Part shown: one piece after another, positions 11,546 through 23,090 of the stretch
How positions within the stretch are numbered: the first letter of the stretch is position 1
Layout: each line of letters starts with the position of its first letter
Assembly (NCBI GenBank): GCA_963555705.1
Contig: OY743169.1
Coordinates: 47,046,124 to 47,110,123, forward strand
DNA: 64,000 nucleotides
From: Ligustrum vulgare
Lineage: Eukaryota; Streptophyta; Magnoliopsida; Lamiales; Oleaceae
Direction of reading: 5' to 3'
Notes under the pieces: model-generated
The model's database searches: none
What the model saw: the letters and a program-made list of their open reading frames with translations, nothing else
Told to the model about the DNA's origin: nothing
Made by a program: the position numbers and the translations under genes

Positions 11546-11667
11546 ATCTCCACCTTGCCAACACTTAAGTCCAACAACAACTCTTAAGTCAATCTTTATT
11601 GTATCATTGGCTCTTCAAAGACCTACCCCAAAAAAAAAGGTTATTTACACAGAAATATAGTTTACTT

Positions 11668-11859
11668 AGTACCAAAATTTTGTCCCTGCCCAAACCTACC
11701 ATTAGTAATATTTAAAGTATCTAAATAGATCTTAAATTTACTAAAAGGCAATATTTTTGTTCCAAAACTAGAAGGATTAAATTGGGTAGGAATTTTTACC
11801 AATTTAACAATGCCTTTTTCGACCATATCACGCACAAAATAAAGTTTTATATTAACATT
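11668..11859 (-). pseudogene. Copia #1 RNase H C-terminus
   Basis: The minus strand reads NVNIKLYFVRDMVEKGIVKL, then KIPTQFNPSSFGTKILP, and stops after GQNFGTK. This is the conserved tail of Ty1/copia RNase H (HIDVRYHFIRD, IPTEENPAD and TK-P in related elements). It ends exactly at the target duplication of the gypsy element. The remaining RNase H and reverse transcriptase are absent from the other flank. Confidence 0.75.
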
Positions 11860-13358
11860 TGTTCACCCATATCTCGCGATGCGAGATACGCCCGCAAGTG
11901 TACAGGATCGTGAAAAGTAATAAGAGGACCTAAGAGTCCGGATTATTCTTCCCATAAAGGCTACTATTAAGTATCGAACTGTTTTAGTTCTAAACCTTAT
12001 TTGAACAGACGAAAGAATTTGAGGTTTTTAAATTAAACAACGAATTAAACTAAAGAAATAAATAAAATGCAGAATTTGTTCTGTTTTTAAAAACGATTGT
12101 AATGTAGTTGGGATTCCCGATTTCACCTATCCAATTATATTAACTCCAATTCCAGTTTTATTTTCTAAATATGCATTCGGTTGAATTCACTAATTTAAAT
12201 TGAAATTCCTCTCTTGAGTTTAAATCAATTCTACCTAAATAAGTCAACCATGTATCTCTACAGAGGGTCCGAATATTCCTTACCTAGATGCATAACACAC
12301 AAGAATTTACACACGACCGCAGTAATAACAAAAGTATATCTATATCTCTTGTTTAATTACCGGATTTGTTATCTAGATCTATGTTATTAACTCACCTCTC
12401 GAATTATGTAAATAACACATTAAATCACAACTTAGTGGCCAGTTCATTAACGCATTAAACACAACAAGGGAATTTGGAATTAAAATAAATAAACTAGGCT
12501 ACACCGTTCATCCAAACATTGAAATTTAGCTACACATCATATTTAAATAACAAAAATAATATATAATGAAGTTCATTGAAAATAACAAAGAAGAATGGAA
12601 AGATTGCACCAAGTATCAATTCTTCAAGTATTTCCAAGTCTCGCCCCTTTACAATGCTTCGATCCCCCAAGATTTTGACGTGAAAAACTCGATAGTATAA
12701 TGTTCTTAGGTGAGGCAAATGTTCTGATTCTGTGCCTCTTATGTTCTATACATAGGTATTGGAGAGACCTAGGTCAAAAGAGAAGAAACCAGATAAAATT
12801 TGCAGAAAAAGCCTAAGTCGCGGCCCATAGCACAGCTGCGTGATCGCATGGTTTAAAACCTAGCGATCGCGTGGAAACGTCTTTAACTCTCGGGTGAAAA
12901 ATTTACACCCTCTCGCGATCGCTCGGTATTTAATCCGAAGATCGCGTGGTTAGACCCTTCAGTGCAATTTCCACTTTTCTCGATTGTACAAGTTAGTCAT
13001 CGACTTTTAATTGCTGTCTTGGTCCTCCACTTTCAATTGTTTCGATTTAGTCCCCAAACTTTATATTCTTCTAGATTTGCTCGTTTCAGCTCTGAATTCC
13101 TTCAATTGGGTCCTCCAACCTTTGATTCGTTAACTTTGGCACCATGTACACTTCCCAGTTGACATCACAAACTTATCAATTGCTCATTTTAGCTCCAATT
13201 AGCATTCAAATGTGCATTTTTCCTATTGTTTGCTTCATTCTTCACCTTTTGGGATATTTTCTGCAAAGTAACAATTAGACACAAATTAAAGAGCATATAT
13301 TCAAAAACGTCAATAATTTATTCTAATTTAGACATATAGATAAGTGTGTAAACAAACA
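11860..13358 (-). repeat. Gypsy element 3' LTR
   Basis: It starts on the minus strand as TGTTTGTTTACACAC after the purine tract GTTTTAGTTTAGGGG and ends GGATATGGGTGAACA. Length is 1,499 bp. Compared with the other copy it lacks about 50 bp near 12,465 (an ACATGCAACGAATTACTAAA stretch is absent) and has scattered substitutions. It holds four GATCGC-centred words at about 12,840-12,950. Confidence 0.9.
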
Positions 13359-16140
13359 CCCCTAAACTAAAACTATTGTTCGTCCTCGAACAATGTAAAC
13401 TAAACTAACAAATTAAAACAACATAAAGCAAATTTTTTTTGTTTTGTCAACATGTATACCATATGCCTCAATAATCCAAATTAATTCACACTTCAGCAAG
13501 AGTTATGAACAACATAGTAAAATAATTTCTAGTTACTAAACATAAAAAAAATTGCATTTTTCCACACCTGGTCAGGATTAGTTAAATCTGCCCAATCGAT
13601 GAATGCTAAGCGGTTCCCTAATCCATGTCTTTTGTATCAAAGTCTCAATCAGCAAGCTTATGCCATGTAACCCCCCCTTTTTTTTAAATGGATAACTTTT
13701 TCTTTTATATCCATGTCTTTTACCATCTTTGTGCAGAACTTTTTATACTTGCTTTCTATTTGACCCCTGTAGCGAGCTTTAAGTCGATGAATCCAAAGCC
13801 AGACGAATTTAGGGCACCAGGTTTGAAAGACCCCTCAGACTTAATTACTCGAGTCATAAAGGCTTAAATAGAAAAGTAAAAGATGTTTCGTTGTCTTATG
13901 TGTAAGTCCACTCTCCGTACTTGCTTTCTAATTGACACCTGTAGCGAGCTTTAGGTTGATGACTCCCAAGCTAGAAGACTATAGGGAACCAGGTTTGAAA
14001 GACCCCTCGGACTTAATTACTCGAGTTAAAAAGGCATTTGAAGAGCATAACTTTCAGCATTTTTCTGTTTTTATGTTGGTAATGGTTTATACCCGTTGAC
14101 CAAGACCTCTTCAACAAATGACACATTTCAGGAACTACAGACCATTAAAAGTTAAGCCTACCTTCACCACTTCTTCCCACCCCAAGCTGCTAGTTTAGAT
14201 TCTAAAGGTTGGGATATCTCTAGATCTAAGTTTAGGGATTATGTTCAAGGTGCATACAACTTGGCCCACATGTGTTAAAAAAATCTCTACGTAAGTATTT
14301 ATCCAATAATGGCTATGTGCTGGAATGAAATGAAACCTAGCAAGTGATAACTAGTTCAAAAGAATTTCAAGTTTTCATGTTGTCCACAATCCAAACTAAA
14401 ACAAGATTTGATTCATACTACATCCTAGGAAATACACATGTCAACAAAATTCTCAATTTTTTTTTTTAGCTATAATCCCAATAGAAATAGAATGAGAACA
14501 TGCAATGAATATGGAAGCAATTTGCATGAATAATATTCCCACTCCCAAACTAGAAAGACACATTGTCCTCAATGGTTGTCAAAAGGATTAAAAAAAATGT
14601 AAAACAAGACAAAGGAGAGGGAACGAGAACTTCCCAGGTGCAATGGAGATGCTTTGTTGCCTTGATACTTCCATTTGAAATGCTAGTGGATGAATTTGAC
14701 CCTATTTTTGCTTTTCCCAACTTGATTGGAAGTGTTTTGATTGGTGTATTCCTAGCATATAAGAGATAATTAGCATTAGAAGTCATAAACACCAGGAAGA
14801 AACTTTGTAAGCTCAAACTAACACCCCCAAACTTAAGTTAAAGCCAAATCTTTAATTTCTAAAAGATGATCGACCACACATGTTCATGCCCTGACATTAC
14901 CTAGAAAAACACAAGTTTTCTCTAGCCATCTTTTGATATGTTAAAGTTTACCGCATGGTTGACAACATATTAAAAATTCACCCCATTTGAAGGTCAATAG
15001 GGTCATGAAAAGCTATGGAGAGGTAAGTGACGTGAAGTAGTTTTCAGGTGTAATGGCCTGCAGTGACCTTGCAATGGGGCTGCCATGGTGCTAAATTTGT
15101 TTTCATGATTTTTATGCAATGGAGTGAACTAATTCATGAACTAAACACACACAATCAATGATAAACATATCATGAAGGTAAATGCTTGGAAGATTCTGTT
15201 AAATTTGAACAAAAATTTCTTTGTGGCATTTCATCAAACACTTAAATGTGCATTACAAAAATCAAAGTATGTGCATCAATTTGGAAACATGGATTGACAA
15301 AAAAAATTTTACCTATCAAAGCACAAACCACAATCTTCAACAACTAACCTATACCCAAACTTCCCAGCTCAACACTTTACAATTCAATGAATTTCAAGAA
15401 ATCCTCACAATTTGAATAAATTTGAAACAAAATGAAGTATTCATACCTTTGATCGAGTTGTTGAGATGATAAAAGCAACGTTATTTGATGCAACATAGTG
15501 TTGATGATATGCACACAAGATGTAAGATCAAATTTGAAATGAATGGGGAAGATAAAATGAGTTTGGGAAATTTAAAAATGTAAGAATGAAGTAAAGCACT
15601 TAAATTGCCGATATTGCTCCCAGATTGACCAGGCAATCGCTTGGTTTTAACACCAGTGATCACGCAGTTAATTACTGTAGCATAGTATTTTCAAAAACGC
15701 CATTGAGCGATTGCGCAATAGGACCACCGACCGATCGCTCGGTATTCCGATCAGTCTCCAAATTTTCATTTTTTATGAAATTAATCCTCGCTTTGACCCC
15801 CCCCTAATCACTTCATGATTTGTGCAATGATCTTCCAATCATGGACTTCATGAATTAAGCTAAAGTGTGTGAGTGAGCATGGGGTGACGATTTAAATCCT
15901 AATTAAACAAAACATGCAAAATATAAAACAACCTAAATATGCAACAATAGACTAACATGCAAAGTGCTTTAACATGTAAAATGCAAAACACTCAAAACAA
16001 GTTACCTATCATGCATATATCTCAACACAAGCAAATAAACAAATACTTAAAGCATAATAAATAAAAGAGAAGAAAGGTTGGGTTGCCTCCCAACGAGTGC
16101 TTCATTTTAAGTCTAAAGCTCGACTTTTTGCTCTTCAAAA
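13359..16140 (-). other. Non-coding 3' interior of the gypsy element
   Basis: A 2.8-kb stretch between the protease tail and the 3' LTR without a credible reading frame. A segment of about 100 bp is repeated at about 13,744-13,865 and 13,919-14,035 (shared words CTTGCTTTCTA, GTAGCGAGCTTTA, GGTTTGAAAGACCCCTC and GGACTTAATTACTCGAGT). GATCGC-like words cluster again at 15,610-15,755. On the minus strand the junction word GGGAGGCAACCCAACC near 16,077-16,092 is the sequence that normally follows the pol stop codon in related elements, so the pol region was excised between protease and this point. Confidence 0.6.
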
Positions 16141-16404
16141 TCATGGAGGCTTTAGAGAGGACTTTGATGTTTTGCATATCTTGCAATTTTCAGCCTTGTA
16201 GTTCTCCACCCCTTTTCTCACTTTTTTTAATTGCAAAGCCTCGTTTTTAGCTATTTGTTGAGGAATGTTACGCTTTTCTTCCTTTTTGTCCCTCCATCCA
16301 TCTTTTGCCTTTACGAACTCATGTTTCATGATTAGAGCCTCCTCAATCTTAATACCATGCTTCGTCTTTTCTTTTGGATCCTGTACTGGTCCACCTTGAA
16401 GCAA
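16141..16404 (-). pseudogene. Post-protease tail reading frame
   Basis: A Lys/Glu-rich minus-strand frame of 87 codons, overlapping the end of the protease in another frame. It corresponds to the segment after the protease in Athila-like polyproteins but stops before any reverse transcriptase motif. It has no recognised enzymatic function and is probably what is left of the pol linker. Confidence 0.4.
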
Positions 16405-17000
16405 CTTTCTTTTAGAACTTCAAGATCTTGCCTTGACTTGATGCTGAAAGTGACTTGTTCCTTCTCGACCGTAAAGATTATTTCTCCCTTTTCAATGTCG
16501 ATTATGGCTCTTCCAGTAGCTAGGAACGGCCTTCCAAAGATGAGAGGCATCTGAGTGTCCTCTTCCATGTCCAGGATCACAAAGTCAACTGGAAAGAAGA
16601 ATTTGTCTACTTTTACAATCACATTCTCAACAATACCATACGGGTATTGAATGGATCTGCTGGCGAGCTTCAGTGTGATATTGGTTAGTTTAGGCTCCCC
16701 CAAACCAAGTTTCCTGTACACAGATAAAGGCATTAAATTAACACTAGCTCAAAGATCACACAAGACATTATTGAAACTAAAGTTACCAATAGTACAAGGG
16801 ATAGAGAAACTCCCTGAATCTTTTAGTTTCTGTGGCAACTTCTTCTACAAGATAGCACTGATTCTTCTCTGAGAGCTACTGTTTCATAATTTACAAGCTT
16901 TCTTTTGTTTGATAACATCTCCTTCATGAACTTCAAGTAAAGTTGCATTTGGGCTAAGAAATATTTATGTGCAGTTTCTTAAAAAATTCCAAGAATTTAC
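16332..17000 (-). pseudogene. Retrotransposon aspartic protease, catalytic motif broken
   Basis: The open part (16,733-16,332) begins MPLSVYRKLGLGEPKLTNIT and contains MPLIFGRPFLATGRA, the two landmark segments of Athila-like proteases. Upstream, in other frames, KFMKEMLSNKRKL is readable. The catalytic motif, normally DLGAS, reads DL-stop-AS at about 16,735-16,760, a single codon change that removes the active-site Gly and ends translation. The frame also changes upstream. The protein would cut Gag-Pol in a working element; here it cannot. Confidence 0.75.
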
Positions 17001-17027
17001 AGAACTATTTTTCCAACTGATGCTTCC

Positions 17028-17732
17028 TCAGTCTTTGTGGATATGGAATGGGAGGCACATAAGCTTTGACGGGGGGTCGAACTCTAACTTCTTCTTCAAC
17101 TTTTTCTTAAGCTTTTGAAGTTGATCCCTGTTCTTTTCACTTTTCTGTTCTTCCTCCACATTCTCCCTCTGATTCTTCTTCTTTTCATATTCTTTAGCAG
17201 CCACTTTAGGTAATTGAATCCCACTCCTTGTTGTTATTGCATTCACATGTTCACGAGGGTTCGTTTTAGTGTTACTAGGTAACTATCCTGACTGCCTTGT
17301 TGCACTGCTCGCTGCCAACTCCCTAACCTGTTTCTTCAAATTTCTTATTTTTGCAGCTTGATTCATTATTTCTCCATTCTGACTCTTGACCGGCTGGATT
17401 AACATTTCCATGTTCTCGACCATGTTTTTCTGAGATTGTTGCTGTTGCTGTTGTTGAAATCTAGGTGGGCGCTGAATAGTCTGATTGTTAGACCATGAAA
17501 AATTGGGGTGATTCTTCCATTCTAAGTTTTAGGTGTGTGAATAAGGACCACCCTGCTGCCTGTTTCCCACAAATTTGACTTGTTTTGGATTTGATTGATT
17601 TTGCTGTAATGGGCAGAAATTTATCGCGTGATTTTCAAAACAAAAATCATACAAAGCTGTTTGAACTGAATTCACTGGATGCACACCCATACTATCGATT
17701 TTCTTTGTCAAAGCATCCAACTTAGCACTCAA
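17028..17732 (-). pseudogene. Gag C-terminal part with damaged zinc knuckle
   Basis: Two minus-strand pieces. At 17,732-17,529, SAKLDALTKKIDSMG is followed by YDFCFENHAINFCP. This matches the Athila CX2CX3HX4C knuckle except that the first Cys is Tyr. At 17,246-17,028, NAITTRSGIQLP, a standard motif between Gag and protease, is followed by a Lys/Glu-rich run. Frame breaks separate these from the main gag frame. Confidence 0.65.
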
Positions 17733-17786
17733 AGTTGTAATCTCACTAATTGCAACAATGCCCCCAGACTTTGGTGTAGATCTATC

Positions 17787-18572
17787 TTAATACCGTTGGT
17801 AACTATTGGCAGCCATTTTCTCAAAGATCTCAGATATTGAGTCGGCATGCTCCTTGTTTTCATTTTTCAGCCCATTGTACAATGTCTGAACTAAGATCCA
17901 ATTAGCGATTCCATGGGTAAGACACTTTTTGATGAGCTCGTTAAACCTTTCCCATGCCTTAAAAATTGATTCCCCTGACTGCTGACTGAATGATAAAAGT
18001 TCACGCCTTAGCTTTGACATGCGGCCATGTGGGAAAAATTTATCTACAAATTTCTCGCTCATAACTTCAAATGTAGAGATTGTGTGTAGGGGCAAAGAGT
18101 AAAACCAGGCTTTTGCTTTGTCAGCCAAAGAGAATGAGAATAGCTTTAATTTCACGGCATCATCTGAAACTCCATTCATGCGTTGGATATCACATAATTC
18201 CAAAAAGGTCCAAATATGTGCATGTGGATCTTCAGATGGCAATCCATGAAAAACGCACAAATTTTGGATCAAGGATATCAAGGAAGTCTTGATCTCAAAA
18301 TTATTTGCTCGGATTGCAGGCGACACTATGCACGTTCTAATGTTCCCCACAGGAGGAACCTTGTAGTCTCTCAAAACGCGCCTCCCATGATTTTGTTGCT
18401 GTCCAATAACAGTTGCTGGCAGATCATTCTGATTATTCTGATTTCTGTCTCCCGCCATGGCTAAATCTGTTTGTTGATTTTCTTCCAAATGTTGTCTACG
18501 CTTCTGAGGAAAGGTGCATTCAATTTCTGTATCAAAAGGAAGCAAATCAAATGACTTAGTCCTTCTTAACAT
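17787..18572 (-). CDS. Gag of the Athila-like gypsy element
   Basis: A 261-codon open frame, the longest intact coding piece in the window. It starts MLRRTKSFDLLPFD about 95 bp inside the primer site. Typical retrotransposon Gag features in order: a Gln/Asn-rich N-terminus (about 30-65), a conserved core with FHGLPSEDPHAHIWTFLELC (about 110-129), KLKLFSFSLADKAKAWFYSL (about 144-163), FPHGRMSKLRRELLSF (about 180-195) and ESIFKAWERFNELIKKC (about 201-217). It ends at QRY shortly before the zinc-knuckle region, so a stop has separated the capsid part from the nucleic-acid-binding part. Gag would form the virus-like particle in the cytoplasm. A capsid-only product is possible, but whether it is made is unknown. 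Confidence 0.85.
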   Translation of the reverse strand: MLRRTKSFDLLPFDTEIECTFPQKRRQHLEENQQTDLAMAGDRNQNNQNDLPATVIGQQQNHGRRVLRDYKVPPVGNIRTCIVSPAIRANNFEIKTSLISLIQNLCVFHGLPSEDPHAHIWTFLELCDIQRMNGVSDDAVKLKLFSFSLADKAKAWFYSLPLHTISTFEVMSEKFVDKFFPHGRMSKLRRELLSFSQQSGESIFKAWERFNELIKKCLTHGIANWILVQTLYNGLKNENKEHADSISEIFEKMAANSYQRY

Positions 18573-18668
18573 AAATTAAATAAAATAAAAATGAAAATAA
18601 AAACAAAAACTAAAAATAAAGAAAAATAAAGTTCAAAGTATTGTAAGAACTAATGATTATAAAAAAAA

Positions 18669-18686
18669 GTCCCTAGCAACGGCGTC
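18669..18686 (-). promoter_or_regulatory. Primer binding site, tRNA-Asp type
   Basis: The minus strand reads TGACGCCGTTGCTAGGGAC, close to the plant gypsy consensus TGGCGCCGTTGCCGGGGA that pairs with the 3' end of tRNA-Asp. Two or three mismatches are visible. It lies seven bases inside the 5' LTR. Confidence 0.8.
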
Positions 18687-18693
18687 AAAAACT

Positions 18694-20241
18694 TGTTCAT
18701 CCATATCTCGTGATGCGAGATACGCCAGCAAGTGTACGACATCGTGAAAAGTAATAAGTGGACCTAAGAGTCTGGATTATCGTTCCCAGAAGGACTGCTA
18801 TTAAGTATCAAATTGTTTTAGTTCTAAACCTTATTTGAACAGACGAAAGAATTTGAGGTTTTTAAATTAAACAACGAGTTAAACTAAAGAAATAAATAAA
18901 ATGCAGAATTTGTTTTGTTTTTAAAAACGACTGTAATGTAGTTGGGATTCCCGATTTCACCTAACCAATTATATTTACTCCAATTCCAGTTTTATTTTTT
19001 AAATATGCATTCGGTCGAATTCACTAATTTAAATTGAAATTCCTCTCTCGAGTTTAAATCAATTCTACCTAAATAAGTCAACCATGTATATCTATAGAGG
19101 GTCCGAATATTCCTTATCTAGATGCATAACACACAAGAATTCACACACGACCTAGTAATAACAAAAGTATATCTATATATCTTGTTCAATTACCAGATTT
19201 ATTACCTAAATATATGTTATTAACTCACCTCTCGGATTATGGAAATAACACATTAAATCATGAATTAGTGTCCAGTTCATTCATGCATTAAACACAATAA
19301 TAAATTAATACATGCAACGAATTACTAAAATAAGGAAATTTGGAATTAAAATAAATAAACTAGGCTACATTGTAACTAGGCTATATCGTTCATTTCAACA
19401 TTGAAATTTAGCTACACATCATATTTAAATAAAAAAAAAACAATATATAATGACTTTCATTGAAAATAACAAAGAAGAATGGAAAGCTCGCACCAATTAT
19501 GAATTCTTCGAGTATTTCCAACTCTTGCCCCTTTGCAATGCTTCGATCCCCCCAAGAATTTGACGTGAAAAACTCGATTGTATAATGTTTTTAGGTGAGG
19601 CAAAGGTTCTGATTTTGTGCCTCTTATATTCTATATATAAGTATTGGAGAGACCTAGGTCAAAAGAGAAGAAAACCAGATAAAATTCACAGAAAAAGTCC
19701 AAGTCGCGGCCCAGCGGACAGCTGCGCGATCAAATGGTTTAAAACCTAGTGATCGCGTGGAAACGTCTTTAACTCTCGGTTGAAAAATTTACACCCTATC
19801 GTGATCGCTCGGTATTTAATCCAGCGGCGCGATTAGACCATTCAGTGCAATTTCCACTTTTCTCGACTCTACAAGTTAGTCATCGACTTTTAATTGTGGT
19901 CTTGGTCCTCCACTTTCAATTGTTACGATTTAGTCCCCAAACTTTATATTCTTCTTGATTTGCTCGTTTCAGTTCTAAACTCCTTCAATTGGGTCCTCCA
20001 ACCTTTGATTCGTTAACTTTGGCACCATGTACACTTCCCAATTAACGTCACAAATTTATCAATTGCTCATTTTAGCTCCAATTAGCACTCAAATGTGCAT
20101 TTTTCCCATCGTTTACTTCATTCTTCTCATTTTGGGATATTTTTTGCAAAGTAACAATTGGACACAAATTAAAGAGCATATATTCAAAAATGACAATAAT
20201 TTATTCTAATTTAGACATATAGATAATTTATACACTTATCA
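18694..20241 (-). repeat. Gypsy element 5' LTR
   Basis: On the minus strand it starts TGATAAGTGTATAAATTATC and ends GGATATGGATGAACA. Length is 1,548 bp, about 50 bp longer than the 3' copy because of an insertion or deletion near 19,295-19,345. GATCGC-centred words occur at about 19,725-19,830. It is flanked on the outside by ACATT (20,242-20,246). Confidence 0.9.
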
Positions 20242-20246
20242 ACATT

Positions 20247-20801
20247 CTTAGTATTTAAAATCATTAAGAGTACAAACTGAAGAAGGTCCCCACAAGCTTG
20301 AATGCAAGTAATCAAGTATTGATTCAGATTTGTGAATACCTTTACCAAAAGGAGATTTACTTTGTTTTCCCAACACACATTCTTCACAAAAATCAATATT
20401 TTTGATAGAATATATATGGCCAGGTCTTTTATGGCATAGAGCAGTTTTATCACGTCATCAACTGCAGGTGTTGCAAATCGTTAAATAACATGAGAGACCT
20501 TAAACAAATACAGTAAATTCAATTTTGGGACTTGAAATAAAATATTTGAACCATACATTATCCTACAGGAACCCTTAGAGAATATAATATCATACAAAGA
20601 ATTTAATTCACCCATAGAAATCAAATTTCTCCTAAGGTCAGGTATGTATCTAACATGTTTCAAATTAATCATATCATTTTTATTCAACATGAGATCAATA
20701 TTACCAATCCCTCTAATATCATAGGACATATCATATCCAAGATGGGCTTTTCCTTTTTCTATAGAAGTCAAACTAGAAAAAAAATTCAAGTTTGCATAGA
20801 T
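20247..20801 (-). pseudogene. Copia #1 protease to integrase N-terminus remnant
   Basis: From 20,789 the minus strand reads ahead through DLMLNKNDMINLKHVRYIPD then LRRNLISMGEL, the segment after the copia protease. In the next frame, to about 20,250, it reads HKRPGHIYSIKNIDFCEECV then LGKQSKSPFGKGIHKSES, the pre-integrase HX(n)H-CX2C region (LGH has become PGH). It ends at a stop just before the gypsy insertion. Upstream, QQSMQT resembles the start of the protease region and meets the copia #2 LTR at 20,801. Confidence 0.7.
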
Positions 20802-22359
20802 TGTTGGAAATCAATTCCAAGAAAGTGTTCAAATAAAAAATTTTAGTTTTCTTTGAAATTTAACTAATTGCTAAATAAATTAAATCTATCTTGAAGGTGC
20901 GTAGTGAAATTATCTTCCAGCAGCAATTATGAATTCCAATCTATGAAATAATTGTTCCAGCTTCCAACCTTTGAATCTTCTCCAATATTCCTTAAAGAAC
21001 AAGATTGTGTTGATGCGTGGACACCAAAGGAACAAGATCGCAAGAACAGAATAATATTATCCAAGGAGAATAAAATTCTCACTCTAATATTTAATTAGAG
21101 AATGACCAAAGACAAGAATATGGAATTAATCAATTAATTGATTTTTGGTTGTTCCCTACAAGTGTATAGTAGAAGAGATTCACTTATTCCTTGTGGGATT
21201 TAGAGTTTCATACTTGTCCAACAAGTAACTCTATCCTTATCCTTTTTTATTAGTGCAACCCAAGAACTTTCAACTCTTTACAAGTTAGTCCTTCAATTCT
21301 TATTTAGGCTATTGGAGGGACCCAATCGGATTTATATATTATAGGTTCCCAGTAATTAAATCCGGTTACGCCAATTAATAATCTTCCAATTTAATTATCT
21401 AATAATTCTTTCATACCACTATAGGTGAATTATTGCAACTCCTAAATATATAAAATAATCATTGAAGCAATATGTATTTATTTCCTAAAATTATTTATCC
21501 TTCTAACTTATCAATATAATAGTTTGTCCCCTTTTGAGATCGATTGTCACGACCCCAAAATTCAGGCTTTTTTTTTTTTTTTGAAGTAATATATACATAG
21601 ACACTATTTATACAATGAGATGTACAAATAAACTCTTTACTTATTCAATTTCCTTTGAACAGAGAAAGCTGAAAACACAGCTGCAAGAGGCTTTTAATAG
21701 TCTAACACTGTACTGAAAACACAGCTACAGGAGGCTACTAATAGCGTACTTTCAGAAACAGGGCAGATTTAATATATTTGCAAAAAACTTTTTCTAAAAT
21801 TTTTTAGAACCATTTAAAAATTTTGTAAACAATGAGTTTACCCTGTTAAACATTTAGGATCATCATACCTACTTTAATTTTGTCATTTTCACAACAACAA
21901 CATTAAAATCAATTTCAATACTTCATAAAAATAATATTTAAACATCAAGCGGAATTTTAAAATACAAGACCCATTTCTTTTCATAAGAATCTATTTATAC
22001 ATCTCAAAATCGAGCCCCAAATAGTATTTAACTCTTAAATACTAAAAGAATAAAATTTCATTCTAAAATAGTTTTAAGTACAAAAGGCTTAATCTTTCCT
22101 CTCTTTTGGTTACCAATAAGTACTCTTCATTCTCGGCCGGCATCCTCCATAGGGAATCCACAATACAAAAACTAATGCTCTATTGCCTGTAAAAAGATAT
22201 ATGAAACAACTATGAACCACATGGTCCAGTGAATAAAACTTGATATATGTAATAAGAGGTTAATTTTAACATAAAGTGTATAAAGTCATATAAGTTTATA
22301 TCATTCTCAATATTTTCTGGCCAAACTTTCACTTACTTAAGAATGAATATAAATCATAC

Positions 22360-22815
22360 ACTTTACCTCTTAACTTTGAGGAGAATAAGTAATTCACATA
22401 AATCTGTCCCGAATCAACTCAAGTATCTTTTACCATATAAAACATCATGTCTCATGAAATCTCAACATAAGAATACTTGAATTTGCATATTACATATCAT
22501 TCTCAAATTACACTCTACCTCTTAACTTTGAGGAGAATAAGTAATTCACATAAATTTGTCCAGAATCATCTCAAGTATCTTTTACCATATAAAACATCTT
22601 GTCTCATGAAATCTCAACATAAGAATACTTGAATTCACATATTACATATCATTCTCAAATTACACTCTACCTCTTAACTTTGAGGAGAATAAGTAATTCA
22701 CATAAATCTGCCCGGAATCATCTCAAGTATCTTTTACATATAAAACATCTTGTCTCATGAAATCTCAACATTAGAATACTTGAATTCACATGTTTCCTAA
22801 CATTCTTTTACACAA
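22360..22815. repeat. Three tandem copies of a 155-bp unit
   Basis: The phrase CTCTTAACTTTGAGGAGAAT recurs at about 22,367, 22,519 and 22,672. Each time it is followed by AAGTAATTCACATAAATCTG, CTCAAGTATCTTTTAC, TAAAACATC and GAATACTTGAATT. Copies differ by a few bases. They lie inside the solo LTR. Confidence 0.85.
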
Positions 22816-22914
22816 TGTAATTAAAAAGATATGCATGTCATGATGTAATGCATGAACTCTCTAACTTCATTTATTAATTTCTTTGGGAACCTACCCTAAG
22901 AGTAAGTATTCACG

Positions 22915-23090
22915 GAGCGCTCAATATAAGATTTGATACCCTTCCGGCACAAATCTAGTACCCTTCCGGTACAATTCTGATAAATATAAGATTTGATACC
23001 CTTCCAGTACAATTCTTGTAAATATAAAATCTGATACCCTTCCGGCACAAATCTAGTACCCTTCCGGTATAATACGGGAATTATCCCTTT
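22915..23090. repeat. Short repeats with TACCCTTCCGG core
   Basis: Five copies of GATACCCTTCC(G/A)G or GTACCCTTCCGGTA, alternating with ATATAAGATTTGATAC and GCACAAATCTA. They occur within the solo LTR. A comparable array of short GC-rich words (ACCGCTTTGCGGTGG) is present in the LTR at 62,875-62,970. Confidence 0.7.

Larger units (their letters stand above)
11860..20241 (-). mobile_element. Complete Athila-like gypsy element with gag and protease but no RT or integrase
   Basis: An 8,382-bp element with two LTRs, bounded by a perfect 5-bp target duplication ACATT (11,855-11,859 and 20,242-20,246). Minus-strand order: 5' LTR (18,694-20,241), tRNA-Asp-type primer site, gag, eroded zinc-knuckle and linker, protease, a short tail, about 2.7 kb of non-coding sequence, polypurine tract, 3' LTR (11,860-13,358). 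Reverse transcriptase, RNase H and integrase are missing altogether. This fits the class of non-autonomous LTR elements that keep gag (described in plants as TR-GAG). It inserted into copia #1. Confidence 0.9.
11284..20801 (-). mobile_element. Copia #1: internally deleted Ty1/copia element, split by a gypsy insertion
   Basis: Its 3' LTR is at 11,284-11,545. RNase H tail sequence lies at 11,668-11,859 and protease to integrase-start sequence at 20,247-20,801. The two coding parts are separated only by the gypsy element 11,860-20,241 and its ACATT duplication. Joining the flanks would run from the integrase N-terminus straight into the RNase H C-terminus, so most of integrase and all of reverse transcriptase were already deleted when the gypsy element landed. 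The 5' end is cut by the LTR of copia #2. Confidence 0.65.

Noticed and set aside
18080..18464. Plus-strand frames of 70-82 codons
   Set aside because: They are antisense to the gag gene, whose protein motifs are clear.
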